Both the position numbers and the translations under genes were made by a program. Positions 6,630 through 14,246 of a stretch of DNA of 14,246 nucleotides are shown piece by piece. Within the stretch, counting starts at the first letter, position 1, and every line of letters starts with the position of its first letter. Location: NCBI GenBank assembly GCA_003175865.1, contig PSRF01000071.1, forward strand, positions 1 through 14,246. The letters run 5' to 3'. A model generated the notes under the pieces. That model was not told the origin of the DNA, searched no databases, and saw nothing but the letters and a program-made list of their open reading frames with translations. The DNA is from Blastocatellia bacterium. GTDB taxonomy: Bacteria > Acidobacteriota > Blastocatellia > Pyrinomonadales > Pyrinomonadaceae.

Positions 6630-6795
6630 CCCTTTAGTACGACCTTGGGATCAAGGCTCAAGCTCTTCTGTCGGACCGCGTACGTCTCGTGCGCCAACTT
6701 TCCATAAACGGCCTTTGTGATGATTGAAGCGCACGAGACGTACGCGGTCCGACAGAAGAGCTTGAATGGTTCAGTCGCGAGGGCGTACTAAAGGG
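6630..6795. repeat. MITE-like inverted-pair element (copies D and E)
   Basis: A 166-bp element bounded by CCCTTTAGTACG and CGTACTAAAGGG. The 35-bp cores (6660-6694 and 6729-6763) are perfect inverted copies of each other and match copies A and B, separated by 34 bp. It lies between the glycosidase-like gene and the kinase gene. Its right terminal repeat overlaps the end of the glycosidase-like reading frame and provides the TAG stop codon (6790-6788). No target-site duplication is evident. Confidence 0.88.
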
Positions 6796-9472
6796 AAAGG
6801 CTACGGACCGTGAAGTATGGTTGATTCATGAGGCCTTTGGAGTATCCTGGATAGAGCAGCGTTGCTCCAGTAGTGGTTCTCACTTCGAAATAATACTGCA
6901 GTGGATAATTGGACTTGGTGTAGTCGGCGGGAATTGTTGACCGATAAACGGAACCATTGCTCTTCATGTCGGCCACGTTGAATCGTTCTGCCTGGTTAAC
7001 ATGTCGATAGTAAAGCTTGGCCCACGTCGATGGCTGAACGACTGTAACTTCAATCTCAAGCGGTTTACCTGGGCTAAATTGTTTGACAGGAATGTGCTGA
7101 CCGGATAACTCACTTCGCTCAATACGACCGAGCACCTTCTGAATGATCATTGCAACTGTTTGAGAGGTCGCCGCCGGCTTCACTGATTCCGAACTCTTAT
7201 CAATTGCCTCAATATCGCGCTCAATAGCTGCCAAACGATCAAGCCAGTGCCCATGCAGGTGAGGGAGTTCCCCAACTGTTACATCGTCCACATAAACGTT
7301 CTTCGCACCGTTTGAGAACTCGGCCCAATGATCGCGAGCCTTGCGATACTGGTCCAGTGACGATGCAAGCGCACTGCGGTCACCACTCTTTTCAAATACT
7401 CGATAGAGAACAGCACTGCGAAACTTCGCCGCAAAAAATCGCCCGAGACCCATTTGAATGAGGACGTCGCTAGTTAAGCGCTTGAAATCAGGCGACGGTT
7501 CTTGCTGTCGAAGTCTCTGAACAGCTTGCGACAGCGATTGCCGGGCAGCCTCGACGTAATCGTCAAGCCACTGGGCCACCTCAAGTGGAGAGTACTTCCC
7601 ATTTTCCTCACCACGAAGCAGATCGTCAGCATAATCGTTGATGCGATAGAAGAGCTGCGGATCCAGAGGACTAACGTTCCCAAATACTTTTGGCGCCGGT
7701 GTGTCGCTGTACGAACCTGGATGCGCTGCATCAACTAACGACTGATTCATGTACATCTCGGGCCAGTAATTATTGTTCGCCGCGGAAGGAAGATGAGCGG
7801 TCGTGATCAGTGGAAGTATTCGACTCGCGTTTGCAAGTGAAGTCTCAAGATCAATTGTGTTCTCTCCAAATTGTTTCCGCAGGACGCGTTGCCAAACATC
7901 CGGTTCAGAATCCGGGTTATAGAGAAGACGTCCCCAAACTCTGTACGTGTACTCATACTTCTGAAAATCCCAACGTGTTCTGAGAGAAGTATCAGCATAC
8001 GCGCAGCGATCGCCAGCGTGTCCCGAACCGCGACGACCTTTGAACGTCAGCGGCTCCATGATCTCTGCACCGTTGCTTCCGCAAAACGTGAATGCTTTCG
8101 AATAGGCAGCCGCCGAAGACGGATCACCCCACAACAAGAGTCGCTGACTGCCAGGCCAGACTCGGTGAATGACCTTCCACGTTCGGTCCTCACGCAATAG
8201 ATCGCCGTAGCCATAACGCATGAAGCTACGTGAGCCTTCGCTCAGGTTCATCAAACGACTGGTTTGTTTCTTGGGATCTGGGACTTCGAGTTGACGAATG
8301 TCGGCCTGATGATAAGGAAGACCCAGATGCTCGGCCCAAAACTTCGGCGAGACTGTGATTGGCTGTCGTGTCGCAATGGCATTGCGAAGCATCGTCTCGT
8401 CCAAACCTTTCGGGTGCAGATCGATCTCGACACGACGTCCACATGTGGCCACCCCTTCGAAGATTGTTTGCCAAAACTGATAGCTGCCCTCCTCGACACC
8501 ACTCTCGCCGTGCGTCCGTATCGTGACTCCACTGATTGACGGACACGATTGCAACAGCAGACGCAGTGCGTCTCGACAATAAGTTGCATGCGTCTCGCGA
8601 GTCAGACCCTCGACGGTGTAGTTGGCATTTGGACTGTCGGTCCATTCGTATCCGTGCATCCATAGCCCAAGTTGGAAGTCGATTCCTCGCGCGACCGTCT
8701 GTTCGCCAATGAACTTCAACATTTCCAGATTGTGATCTCTTTCAGTGTTTGGTAATTGCGGAACTCGGACGTTGTATCCGGGCACGGACAATAGAAATGG
8801 GTAGGGAAACAAGAAGTAAGCGTCCGTAACTCGGCGTAGGAAGTCGTAGCCCAGACTGAGACTCAAGTTGAAACGGTTGAAGCGTTGAGTGGCGAGCATG
8901 GTGAGGTATTGAGTCCAGAACTCTCGATCGTTGAACCAGGCTTTGTCTTCGACTTCGCTTGCGAAGAGACGAAGGATGCTGCGAATTGAGTTGGTGGGAC
9001 GCTCGGAGATTGCTGACAGTATTCCAAAGACTTCGGTCTGAGCAAAAGCGTTGTTCAAACGGTCGCAGAGTTCGAGAAGTGCATAGACGAGACCGCGCGA
9101 GTCAGAACCACACGCAAGGAGAATGTTCTCCTTTGTTGGAACCAACGCAAGTGACTCGGGTGCCTTCGCAACGGAGACGCCGGTACGCCTCAATATCGCT
9201 TGAGTTACCTTCAACTGAGATCCCGACGCGACGATACATCCCTGTTCTGAAGGCACTTTGGGTAGTCGCTCTACTTTGACGTTCCATTTACTTAGCGACT
9301 GCTCAAGTTCATTCAAGGCCCAGCGGACCGACGAAGCATTTGCAACAGAGTCGTCTGGATCAATAACGAATGCGAGTCGAGAGTCCTTCGTTTGTTTAAA
9401 AGGCAGCCAAGGAAGGAAAGCGGCGCAACCGGCTAGTGCAATGAAGTCTCGGCGAGTTAAGTCACGTTTCAT
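6788..9472 (-). CDS. Tat-exported glycoside-hydrolase-like protein
   Basis: 894 residues. The N-terminus TRRDFIALAGCAAFLPW has a twin-arginine motif (R7, R8) and a lipobox-like LAGC at C16, so it is exported folded and may be lipid-anchored. Residues 32-150 look like the small alpha/beta domain preceding the barrel in GH20/GH67-type enzymes (LALVPTKENILLACGSDSRGLVYALLEL). Residues about 160-520 look like a TIM barrel: QRFNRFNLSLSLGYDF, FQLGLWMHGYEW, and GVTIRTHGESGVEEG, where E323 or E328 could be a catalytic acid. A helical region follows, then a beta-sandwich at about 799-890 (LEIEVTVVQPSTWAKLYYRH...YYFEVRTTTG). The family is inferred from architecture, not a named match; the substrate would be a uronate- or hexosamine-containing polymer at best guess. 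The start is ATG 9472 because the Tat signal begins there. The final codon and stop lie in a repeat element. Confidence 0.75.
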   Translation of the reverse strand: MKRDLTRRDFIALAGCAAFLPWLPFKQTKDSRLAFVIDPDDSVANASSVRWALNELEQSLSKWNVKVERLPKVPSEQGCIVASGSQLKVTQAILRRTGVSVAKAPESLALVPTKENILLACGSDSRGLVYALLELCDRLNNAFAQTEVFGILSAISERPTNSIRSILRLFASEVEDKAWFNDREFWTQYLTMLATQRFNRFNLSLSLGYDFLRRVTDAYFLFPYPFLLSVPGYNVRVPQLPNTERDHNLEMLKFIGEQTVARGIDFQLGLWMHGYEWTDSPNANYTVEGLTRETHATYCRDALRLLLQSCPSISGVTIRTHGESGVEEGSYQFWQTIFEGVATCGRRVEIDLHPKGLDETMLRNAIATRQPITVSPKFWAEHLGLPYHQADIRQLEVPDPKKQTSRLMNLSEGSRSFMRYGYGDLLREDRTWKVIHRVWPGSQRLLLWGDPSSAAAYSKAFTFCGSNGAEIMEPLTFKGRRGSGHAGDRCAYADTSLRTRWDFQKYEYTYRVWGRLLYNPDSEPDVWQRVLRKQFGENTIDLETSLANASRILPLITTAHLPSAANNNYWPEMYMNQSLVDAAHPGSYSDTPAPKVFGNVSPLDPQLFYRINDYADDLLRGEENGKYSPLEVAQWLDDYVEAARQSLSQAVQRLRQQEPSPDFKRLTSDVLIQMGLGRFFAAKFRSAVLYRVFEKSGDRSALASSLDQYRKARDHWAEFSNGAKNVYVDDVTVGELPHLHGHWLDRLAAIERDIEAIDKSSESVKPAATSQTVAMIIQKVLGRIERSELSGQHIPVKQFSPGKPLEIEVTVVQPSTWAKLYYRHVNQAERFNVADMKSNGSVYRSTIPADYTKSNYPLQYYFEVRTTTGATLLYPGYSKGLMNQPYFTVRSLSL

Positions 9473-9534
9473 CTGTCATGAACTGTCGACATCATGAGGT
9501 GGTTGAGCGCGAATTCGAACTTTCTAGATTGAAA

Positions 9535-9554
9535 TGCGACAGGGCGTTGTCGCA
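9535..9554. repeat. Small palindrome TGCGACA-N6-TGTCGCA
   Basis: A perfect 7-bp stem with 6-base loop GGGCGT, in the 182-bp gap between the NHL-LytM gene and the glycosidase-like gene. It could be a REP-like unit or an RNA hairpin in the leader of the glycosidase-like gene. No T-run follows on the minus strand beyond TTT. Confidence 0.5.
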
Positions 9555-9613
9555 CTCCAAAAAGAACACCGATGATACCACCGCTTCTTTGGAGAAGATG
9601 TGTATTTCCATTA

Positions 9614-9637
9614 AAGGCTTGTGAATGCGTAAGCCTT
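9614..9637 (-). terminator. Weak terminator-like hairpin after the NHL-LytM gene
   Basis: AAGGCTT and AAGCCTT form a 7-bp stem with a 10-base loop, 17 bases after the stop codon of the minus-strand gene. It is followed by TTAATGG rather than a true U-tract, so termination would be weak. Confidence 0.3.
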
Positions 9638-9654
9638 ATTGATCACAGCTTTGG

Positions 9655-11685
9655 TTACTTGATTGTAAGCAACAAATCATTGTGCGTTTCATTACCGGAG
9701 TAGTCTGCGGCGAAGATGCGCAGGGTGTAGTTACCCTTTGGAAGACTGGTGGTATCCCACGTACCCGGCGTGGCTCGACCGTCGCGGATCGTATTCGTCA
9801 CTTCGTAAAGAAATCGTGTCTCCTTACTTCCATAGACCGTTATACCGCTATCGGCAGCATACGCAAGTTTTGTTGCTTCAGCACTGGCAGGTAAACGATT
9901 GAAAATGATCGTCACGCGTGGTTCAGCGAAATTCGCAACTGGCGAGAGCTTCCGGTCGTCAGGTGTGGAGTCGGAAGTCTTACCGTCTTGAAAAACTTGA
10001 TACCCGAGTCGATAGACGCCAAGCCGACGACGATCGGAATTCATATCAGTCCGATCGAAGGCATCGACAACGATTCGTAAGTGGCCTGAGACCACAAGTC
10101 GTCCATTTTGTTTCTCAACAACGCGATTGCCAGATTCGTCAAATAGTTGAATGCCATCTTTTTCGATTGTTGGTGCAATTTTGTCGCTGAAGCCAACCGG
10201 CGAAAATGCGAGTGGGTTGATCTCGGCACCAGGTGGACCAATAATCAGGTGCACGTGATACATGCGATTCACAGTTCCAAGCGCCTCACCTGATTTGAAT
10301 ACAGTGCCTCGCCGGACGCGCACACGCGCGAGTTTTCCATCGGCAGAATTCACGGTTACGAACCGCGAATCGTTAAACGGTTTGCCTTCACTGTCGCGTC
10401 CGACTTTCATGTGAACGTAAGAGATCACACCGACGCGTAGTCCTTCAGAGAGTTCGTCGAAACCCCAATTGGGAAGTGGACTACTAACTTTCTCGGATCG
10501 GATTGCGCGCACAACTCTCCCGAACGGACCAAAAACATCGAGGCCACTGTGCAAGTGATCGCGACTGTCAGTTGAATCAAAACTACCACGTACTTCACCA
10601 ATTGTTGCCGCAACTTCATGTGGACTGTTCTGCGGATCGAGCGGCCAAAGAAGATTTTTGACTCCCAGTGTTTCGGCTGTGAGTCGCGGTAACAACTCTG
10701 TGGATTCCGGTGTCGAGTTTTCAGAGTGCGACAGTTTCCGGACCAGGTAGTTTGCCATGTCAGCTACGATCACATCACCACTTACCGGATCGATTGCCAG
10801 ACTCGCTGGTTGATTGAAACGTACACTCTCACCGCCACTATAACCTGACCCGTTCCCGGCTATAACCGACGCCCGACCATCCGGAGCAATCTGAAGAATA
10901 GTTCCGCGACCCATCTCGCTGACGTAAATGAAACCGTCGTGTGTTAGGGCAAGGCCGGCGGGTGATCGCAGGGAGGACCTGTCCTGCAGTGTAATCAGCA
11001 ATGTTGTGACTTGACCATTCGTTATTTTTCGCAATTGGTTGTTTCCAGTGTCAGCGACGTACAACGTGCCATCTGCGGATACCGCAACAGCACAAGGCGT
11101 ATCAAACTGCGCATTTGCGGCATCTCCGTCCTCGTAGCCAGGACGGCCAGCGCCGGCCACCGTAGTAACCCGACCATCAGTCGAGATTTTCCGTATTCGA
11201 TCGTTATAACTATCGGCGACGTAAACGGTACCCGCCGGATCGACAGCGACACCGATGGGTCCATTGAATTGTGCCTCGTATGCTGGACCATCGAGGTATC
11301 CAGAGGATCCAGTTCCGGCAATCGTGGACACGGCACCATCGCTCGTTACTTTGCGAATGCTGTTCGTGCCTGTGTCGGCGACGTAGATACTGCCGGCCGT
11401 ATCAATGGCCAGTCCGGAAGGTGTGTTGAGAATGTTGCTGCCGGTCAGTGTCATGAGTTTTCCGTCGGGCGAACGTTTCTGAATTACATTGTGCTCGCCA
11501 GCGTCAGAAATATAGACAGCTCCGTCATTGCCGATTGCAACACCAAAGGGATCCGAAAGTAAGAGGGGTGAACCGTCGCCAGCTATGGTGGTGACATGTG
11601 CGTGCCAGTTGAAGGGGGTCGGCTTCGTTCGAGCGCAGCTTACAGTTGTGATGACAAGGAAAAAGAGGATCAGAAGTTTGTGCAT
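9655..11685 (-). CDS. Lipoprotein with NHL beta-propeller fused to LytM/M23-type domain
   Basis: 676 residues from ATG 11685. MHKLLILFFLVITTVSC is a lipoprotein-like signal with C17 as probable lipidation site, so the protein sits outside the inner membrane. Residues 28-318 contain about six NHL repeats (PSGLAIDTAGSIYVADTGTNSIRKV; PIGVAVDPAGTVYVADSYNDRIRKI), a beta-propeller. Residues about 350-500 resemble an M23 (LytM) fold: HSGLD (379-383) supplies the HxxxD pair, YVHM (423-426) the strand with a conserved His, and HVH (477-479) the HxH zinc/catalytic motif. A C-terminal beta domain (510-676) resembles fibronectin/Ig modules. The role could be peptidoglycan or peptide cleavage, or binding only. 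A GTG at 11745 in the same frame was rejected because it would bury the signal peptide. Divergent from the M24 peptidase gene. The NHL-M23 combination is unusual. Confidence 0.85.
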   Translation of the reverse strand: MHKLLILFFLVITTVSCARTKPTPFNWHAHVTTIAGDGSPLLLSDPFGVAIGNDGAVYISDAGEHNVIQKRSPDGKLMTLTGSNILNTPSGLAIDTAGSIYVADTGTNSIRKVTSDGAVSTIAGTGSSGYLDGPAYEAQFNGPIGVAVDPAGTVYVADSYNDRIRKISTDGRVTTVAGAGRPGYEDGDAANAQFDTPCAVAVSADGTLYVADTGNNQLRKITNGQVTTLLITLQDRSSLRSPAGLALTHDGFIYVSEMGRGTILQIAPDGRASVIAGNGSGYSGGESVRFNQPASLAIDPVSGDVIVADMANYLVRKLSHSENSTPESTELLPRLTAETLGVKNLLWPLDPQNSPHEVAATIGEVRGSFDSTDSRDHLHSGLDVFGPFGRVVRAIRSEKVSSPLPNWGFDELSEGLRVGVISYVHMKVGRDSEGKPFNDSRFVTVNSADGKLARVRVRRGTVFKSGEALGTVNRMYHVHLIIGPPGAEINPLAFSPVGFSDKIAPTIEKDGIQLFDESGNRVVEKQNGRLVVSGHLRIVVDAFDRTDMNSDRRRLGVYRLGYQVFQDGKTSDSTPDDRKLSPVANFAEPRVTIIFNRLPASAEATKLAYAADSGITVYGSKETRFLYEVTNTIRDGRATPGTWDTTSLPKGNYTLRIFAADYSGNETHNDLLLTIK

Positions 11686-11885
11686 AGAATATTTGAGGTC
11701 GTACAACAGTTGGAAAGTGTCAGTGAATCTCTTCTCTTGTAACACTCAGATTGATTGTAACGGAAATAAGCTTAATTTAATTCTGCTCTATTCAGCGTTA
11801 GGCTAGAATGCATAGAACACCTCGGTAGATCTAAATCAAGCGGTGCATTTCAGCGGATTCTTTTCCAATAGCAAAGGACTGAATT
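11686..11885. promoter_or_regulatory. Divergent intergenic region with a possible plus-strand promoter
   Basis: This 200-bp AT-rich gap must hold the promoters of the divergent NHL-LytM and M24 peptidase genes. A TAGAAT at 11804-11809 resembles a -10 box for the plus strand, but the matching -35 position reads TTCTGC, a poor match. On the minus strand TACAAT (11755-11750 region) is a possible -10. No operator-like palindrome was seen. Only the gene arrangement supports the call strongly. Confidence 0.3.
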
Positions 11886-13352
11886 ATGAAAACAAACTAT
11901 AAGTGGTTACTTGTATTCGTATTGCTTGCACCCTTTGAGATAAATGCACAGGTTGGTTTCTCCCCCTTCCGACAGGACTTCCCTCCCGAAGAGTTTGCGG
12001 GTCGACGTGCCAAGGTCTTCGAATCAATTGGTGCTTCTTCAATCGCGCTGGTTCAAGGAGCCCCGAGTCCGCCGGGTTACACACGCTTTCGACAGTCGAA
12101 CGAATTCTATTACCTGTGTGGCATCGAGGTTCCCAACGCTTACTTGTTGCTTGATGGCGCTGCGAAACGCACTGTCCTCTATCTTCCGCATCGCAATGCT
12201 GGGCGTGAACGTGGCGAAGGCAAACTGCTTTCGGCTGAAGATGCAGATGAAGTGAAGAAGCTCAGCGGAGTTGATGATGTCTACGGCACAGATTTGTTGG
12301 GTGAGCACCTGGCTCGTTATGCGCGCGGCGGATTTATACGCACGATATTCACTCCGTTCATGCCGGCGGAAGGCACTGCGATGTCCCGTGACCTGGCCAT
12401 CCGTGTGATTGGTGACTACGCCGCAGACCCGTTTGATGGACGAGGTTCACGCGAAGGAGAGTTCATCAATTTACTACGGACCCGCTTTCCTCAGTTTGCC
12501 ATTAACGATCTCACGCCAACAATTGATCAGTTGCGTCTCATCAAGAGCCCGCGAGAGATAACAATGCTCGAAAAGGCCACTCGGCTTTCAGGTCTTGCCT
12601 TGATGGAAGCTATGCGTTCGACGGTCCCTGACATTTACGAATACGAGTTGGATGCGGTCGCGAAATTTGTTTTCTACCGCGGTGGCGCACAGGGCGACGC
12701 TTATTACTCACTGATTGCGAGCGGGCAGAATGCATTCTGGCCCCATTACAATGCAGGCCAACGGAAAATGTTGGATGGCGATTTTCTTTTGATGGATTAC
12801 GCCCCTGACGTTGGTTACTACATGTCAGATGTGACACGTATGTGGCCGGTCAATGGGAAGTTCAGTCCATGGCAACGCGAGTTATATGGTTTCTACCTGA
12901 CTTGCTACCAGGCGATTTTGAAACACATCAGGCCTGGAGTTACTGCACAAGTGATCAAACAGGAAGCAGTACGCGACATGGAGAGTGCTCTTACAACGAC
13001 AAAGTTTTCAAAACCTGAGTACGAGCGTGCGGCGCGTACATTTGTAACCAGCTACAAAGATTCCACCGCGAACCCTCGAACGACACTGGGTCATTGGGTT
13101 GGTATGGCCACACATGACGATGGCACGGATTATGGTCCATTGCGTGCTGGGATGGTGTTTACGATTGAACCGGCGTTGGTAGTGCCGGAAGAGAAGGCTT
13201 ACGTGCGGCTCGAGGATATGATCGTGATTACAGAGACTGGGGCTCGCATCATCTCGGATTTTGTTCCGATGGACATCTCCGGGATTGAGAAGCTCATGCA
13301 GGAAGATGGAATGCTTCAGCGTTATCCACGTATGAAACCCACGAGTGAGTAA
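11886..13352 (+). CDS. Secreted M24-family metallopeptidase (Xaa-Pro aminopeptidase type)
   Basis: 488 residues with a Sec signal peptide (MKTNYKWLLVFVLLAPFEINA, cleavage after A21). The N-terminal creatinase/aminopeptidase-P domain (28-215) includes FRQSNEFYYLCGIEVPNAYLLL. The C-terminal 'pita-bread' M24 domain (222-460) carries all five metal ligands: D304 in LMDYAPDVG, D315 in YMSDVTRMW, H403 in LGHWVGM, E428 in TIEPAL and E443 in RLEDM, plus H287 in WPHYN. It should be a two-metal enzyme that removes N-terminal residues before proline from peptides in the periplasm or outside. The ATG has AAAGGA 7 bases upstream. It is transcribed alone, divergent from the NHL-LytM gene; the palindromic pair 50 bp downstream may act as its transcript end. 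Export is less common than the cytoplasmic PepP form but known in soil bacteria. Confidence 0.94.
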   Translation: MKTNYKWLLVFVLLAPFEINAQVGFSPFRQDFPPEEFAGRRAKVFESIGASSIALVQGAPSPPGYTRFRQSNEFYYLCGIEVPNAYLLLDGAAKRTVLYLPHRNAGRERGEGKLLSAEDADEVKKLSGVDDVYGTDLLGEHLARYARGGFIRTIFTPFMPAEGTAMSRDLAIRVIGDYAADPFDGRGSREGEFINLLRTRFPQFAINDLTPTIDQLRLIKSPREITMLEKATRLSGLALMEAMRSTVPDIYEYELDAVAKFVFYRGGAQGDAYYSLIASGQNAFWPHYNAGQRKMLDGDFLLMDYAPDVGYYMSDVTRMWPVNGKFSPWQRELYGFYLTCYQAILKHIRPGVTAQVIKQEAVRDMESALTTTKFSKPEYERAARTFVTSYKDSTANPRTTLGHWVGMATHDDGTDYGPLRAGMVFTIEPALVVPEEKAYVRLEDMIVITETGARIISDFVPMDISGIEKLMQEDGMLQRYPRMKPTSE

Positions 13353-13403
13353 CGACATTACGGCGATGCCATTCTCGCTAACGACAGGTTCAAGATGCAC
13401 TCA

Positions 13404-13492
13404 GTGCTGGGAGCGCAGGCGTCCTCGCCTTCTTGTTCCGTTGAAAGCTCTTGCAATGTAACTAGCAGGCGAGGACGCCTGCGCTCCCAGCA
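13404..13492. repeat. GCAGGCG palindromic repeat, inverted pair
   Basis: Arms at 13404-13432 and 13465-13492, with one mismatch (CCTTC for CCTGC) in the left arm and a 32-bp spacer. It is the same family as 4336-4435 and 1280-1307. It lies 51 bp downstream of the M24 peptidase gene and could form a large transcript-end hairpin. Confidence 0.9.
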
Positions 13493-13520
13493 ACACGGTG
13501 ACTTATGCCAAAGGATAACT

Positions 13521-13642
13521 GAAAGGCTTTGGCTTTCCGTCACAGCTACCTCATTTTTGAGGCTATGCCTGAGGCGGCGGAGCCGCAATAGTTCTGCAGC
13601 AACTCCGAAAGGCAAAGCCTATCGGCAAAGGCAGCGGCAAAG
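13521..13642. repeat. Complex repeat-rich non-coding stretch
   Basis: Part of a 510-bp stretch without a confident gene. It holds imperfect inverted arms GGCTTTGGCTTTCCG (13525-13539) and CGAAAGGCAAAGCC (13606-13619), hairpins CCTCA-TTTT-TGAGG (13549-13562) and GCGGC-GGA-GCCGC (13574-13586), and a direct repeat CGGCAAAG at 13623 and 13635. It looks like another dispersed intergenic repeat unit; the family boundaries are uncertain. Confidence 0.5.
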
Positions 13643-13650
13643 CCGAGCGT

Positions 13651-13698
13651 TAAGAGGATAAGAATTTCGTAGTGACCCAGTTTAGAGCCTGGCGAAAT
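13651..13698 (-). pseudogene. Possible remnant of a Ser/Thr protein kinase N-terminus
   Basis: A minus-strand frame reads ISPGSKLGHYEILILL. This resembles the start of acidobacterial Hanks-type kinases (for example xxPGTxLGxYEIxxxLGAGGMGEVY), but the glycine loop and everything after are missing and the frame runs into repeat DNA. The surrounding 65-codon open frame (13743-13546) is otherwise low in information. A 16-residue match from memory is weak, so chance remains possible. Confidence 0.25.
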
Positions 13699-13805
13699 GG
13701 ACGCTGATGGGATGGCAAGACAAGCGATAAGAATCGTCTGCATTCTAACTCATTAGGTCTCGTTCATTGATATTTCGGAAGAGTTTAGTCTCTCAAAAAT
13801 GCGAA

Positions 13806-13838
13806 TGCCCTGAATTGGCGACTCGCCTCTTCAGGGCA
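13806..13838 (-). terminator. Strong hairpin, probable terminator of the small secreted protein gene
   Basis: TGCCCTGAA (13806-13814) pairs with TTCAGGGCA (13830-13838), and inside it GGCG-ACT-CGCC stacks after a 2x2 internal loop: 13 base pairs in total. On the minus strand it starts 26 bases after the stop codon at 13864 and is followed by TTCGCATTTTT. It could also stop plus-strand transcription (CTGCTTTT follows). Confidence 0.6.
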
Positions 13839-13863
13839 CTGCTTTTACTCTGCGGATTCTGTG

Positions 13864-14246
13864 CTACTGCATCTCTGCAACTACGGTAACGAGTTCGGCG
13901 GCATGTTTCGCCGCAGAGTTCTGCGCAAGCTTAGATTCGCGCTCGAGCGCTCGTTCGCTCTTGGACTTGCTTACTTCCCACGCCTTGTAGCCTGGTATAC
14001 AGACCTGCGCGAGAAAGTAGCGGTCCCCATACTTGCGGAAAACGAGTTTGGCCTGAGTCGAATCGCTGGCGCTCAGTATCTGAGTTGCCATCCGAAACGT
14101 GTGTTGGCCACTACTTAGATTGGTGATTGACAATGGACCTGAGTTGGATGCAGTCACTCCACGAGCGGTGATTTTACCTGCATGGACTGTCTGGTCTCCG
14201 ACGATGAAATCAAACGGGACGCTGGCTCGAACACCATAGGTTGACT
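13864..14246 (-). CDS. Small secreted protein, 5' end beyond the window
   Basis: The frame is open to the window edge; about 126 C-terminal residues are visible, starting STYGVRASVPFDFIVGDQTVHAGK and followed by a predicted beta-rich core with AKLVFRKYGDRYFLAQVCIPGYKAWEV. It ends in a charged helix (KSKSERALERESKLAQN). This pattern (VPFxFxVGxxxxxAGxY..., KLVFxRYGxxYFLxQ, then KSxxERxLxRE) is familiar to me from abundant, uncharacterised exported proteins of Acidobacteriota, usually about 150-180 residues with a signal peptide. Function unknown; no catalytic motif is visible. A GTG at 14157 is internal to the conserved part and is not the start. A strong hairpin follows the stop codon. Confidence 0.75.
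   Translation of the reverse strand, partial: STYGVRASVPFDFIVGDQTVHAGKITARGVTASNSGPLSITNLSSGQHTFRMATQILSASDSTQAKLVFRKYGDRYFLAQVCIPGYKAWEVSKSKSERALERESKLAQNSAAKHAAELVTVVAEMQ

Noticed and set aside
11011..11562. Plus-strand open frame of 183 codons
   Set aside because: It lies wholly opposite the NHL repeats, has no ribosome binding site, and its repetitive composition mirrors the propeller codons.
11686..11745. Longer NHL-LytM protein from the GTG at 11745
   Set aside because: It would place 20 charged residues ahead of a good lipoprotein signal peptide.

Overview
The window most resembles a mid-GC Acidobacteriota genome, plausibly a Blastocatellia/Pyrinomonas relative. This is inference from gene content and repeat style: a Tat-exported glycosidase-like protein, an NHL/LytM lipoprotein, IPT/TIG surface proteins, a short secreted protein of the 'VPFDFIVGDQT' type, and small palindromic repeats in almost every spacer. 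No rRNA, tRNA, CRISPR array or transposase gene was seen.

Layout. 1-1166: a class I SAM-dependent methyltransferase on the minus strand whose reading frame is continuous except for two adjacent in-frame UGA codons, with a stem-loop just downstream that looks like a bacterial SECIS. It is flanked by copies of a palindromic element ending in TACTAAAGGG. 1167-2570: a secreted IPT/TIG-like protein (+) that has a palindromic repeat inside its coding sequence. 2659-11685: five minus-strand genes, in transcription order an NHL-propeller/LytM lipoprotein, a Tat-exported glycosidase-like protein, a LytS-type histidine kinase, its LytTR response regulator, and an APC-family amino acid permease. 11886-13352: a divergent secreted M24 aminopeptidase (Xaa-Pro type). 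13353-13863: repeat-rich non-coding DNA with a possible kinase-gene remnant and a strong hairpin. 13864-14246: the 3' part of a small secreted protein running off the window.

How the genes may work together. The kinase and regulator should form a membrane-to-transcription signalling pair; the permease directly downstream is a reasonable candidate target, because LytS/LytTR pairs in other bacteria control transporters. The exported proteins (IPT/TIG, glycosidase-like, NHL-LytM, M24 peptidase) point to an envelope or polymer-degradation role, but no single pathway is evident.

Most notable: the tandem-UGA methyltransferase with its SECIS-like hairpin; the inverted-pair (MITE-like) element, one copy of which supplies the stop codon of the glycosidase-like gene; the second repeat family that became coding sequence; the nested palindrome between kinase and regulator; and a hairpin that hides the permease ribosome binding site. 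All calls come from reading the sequence; no searches were run.
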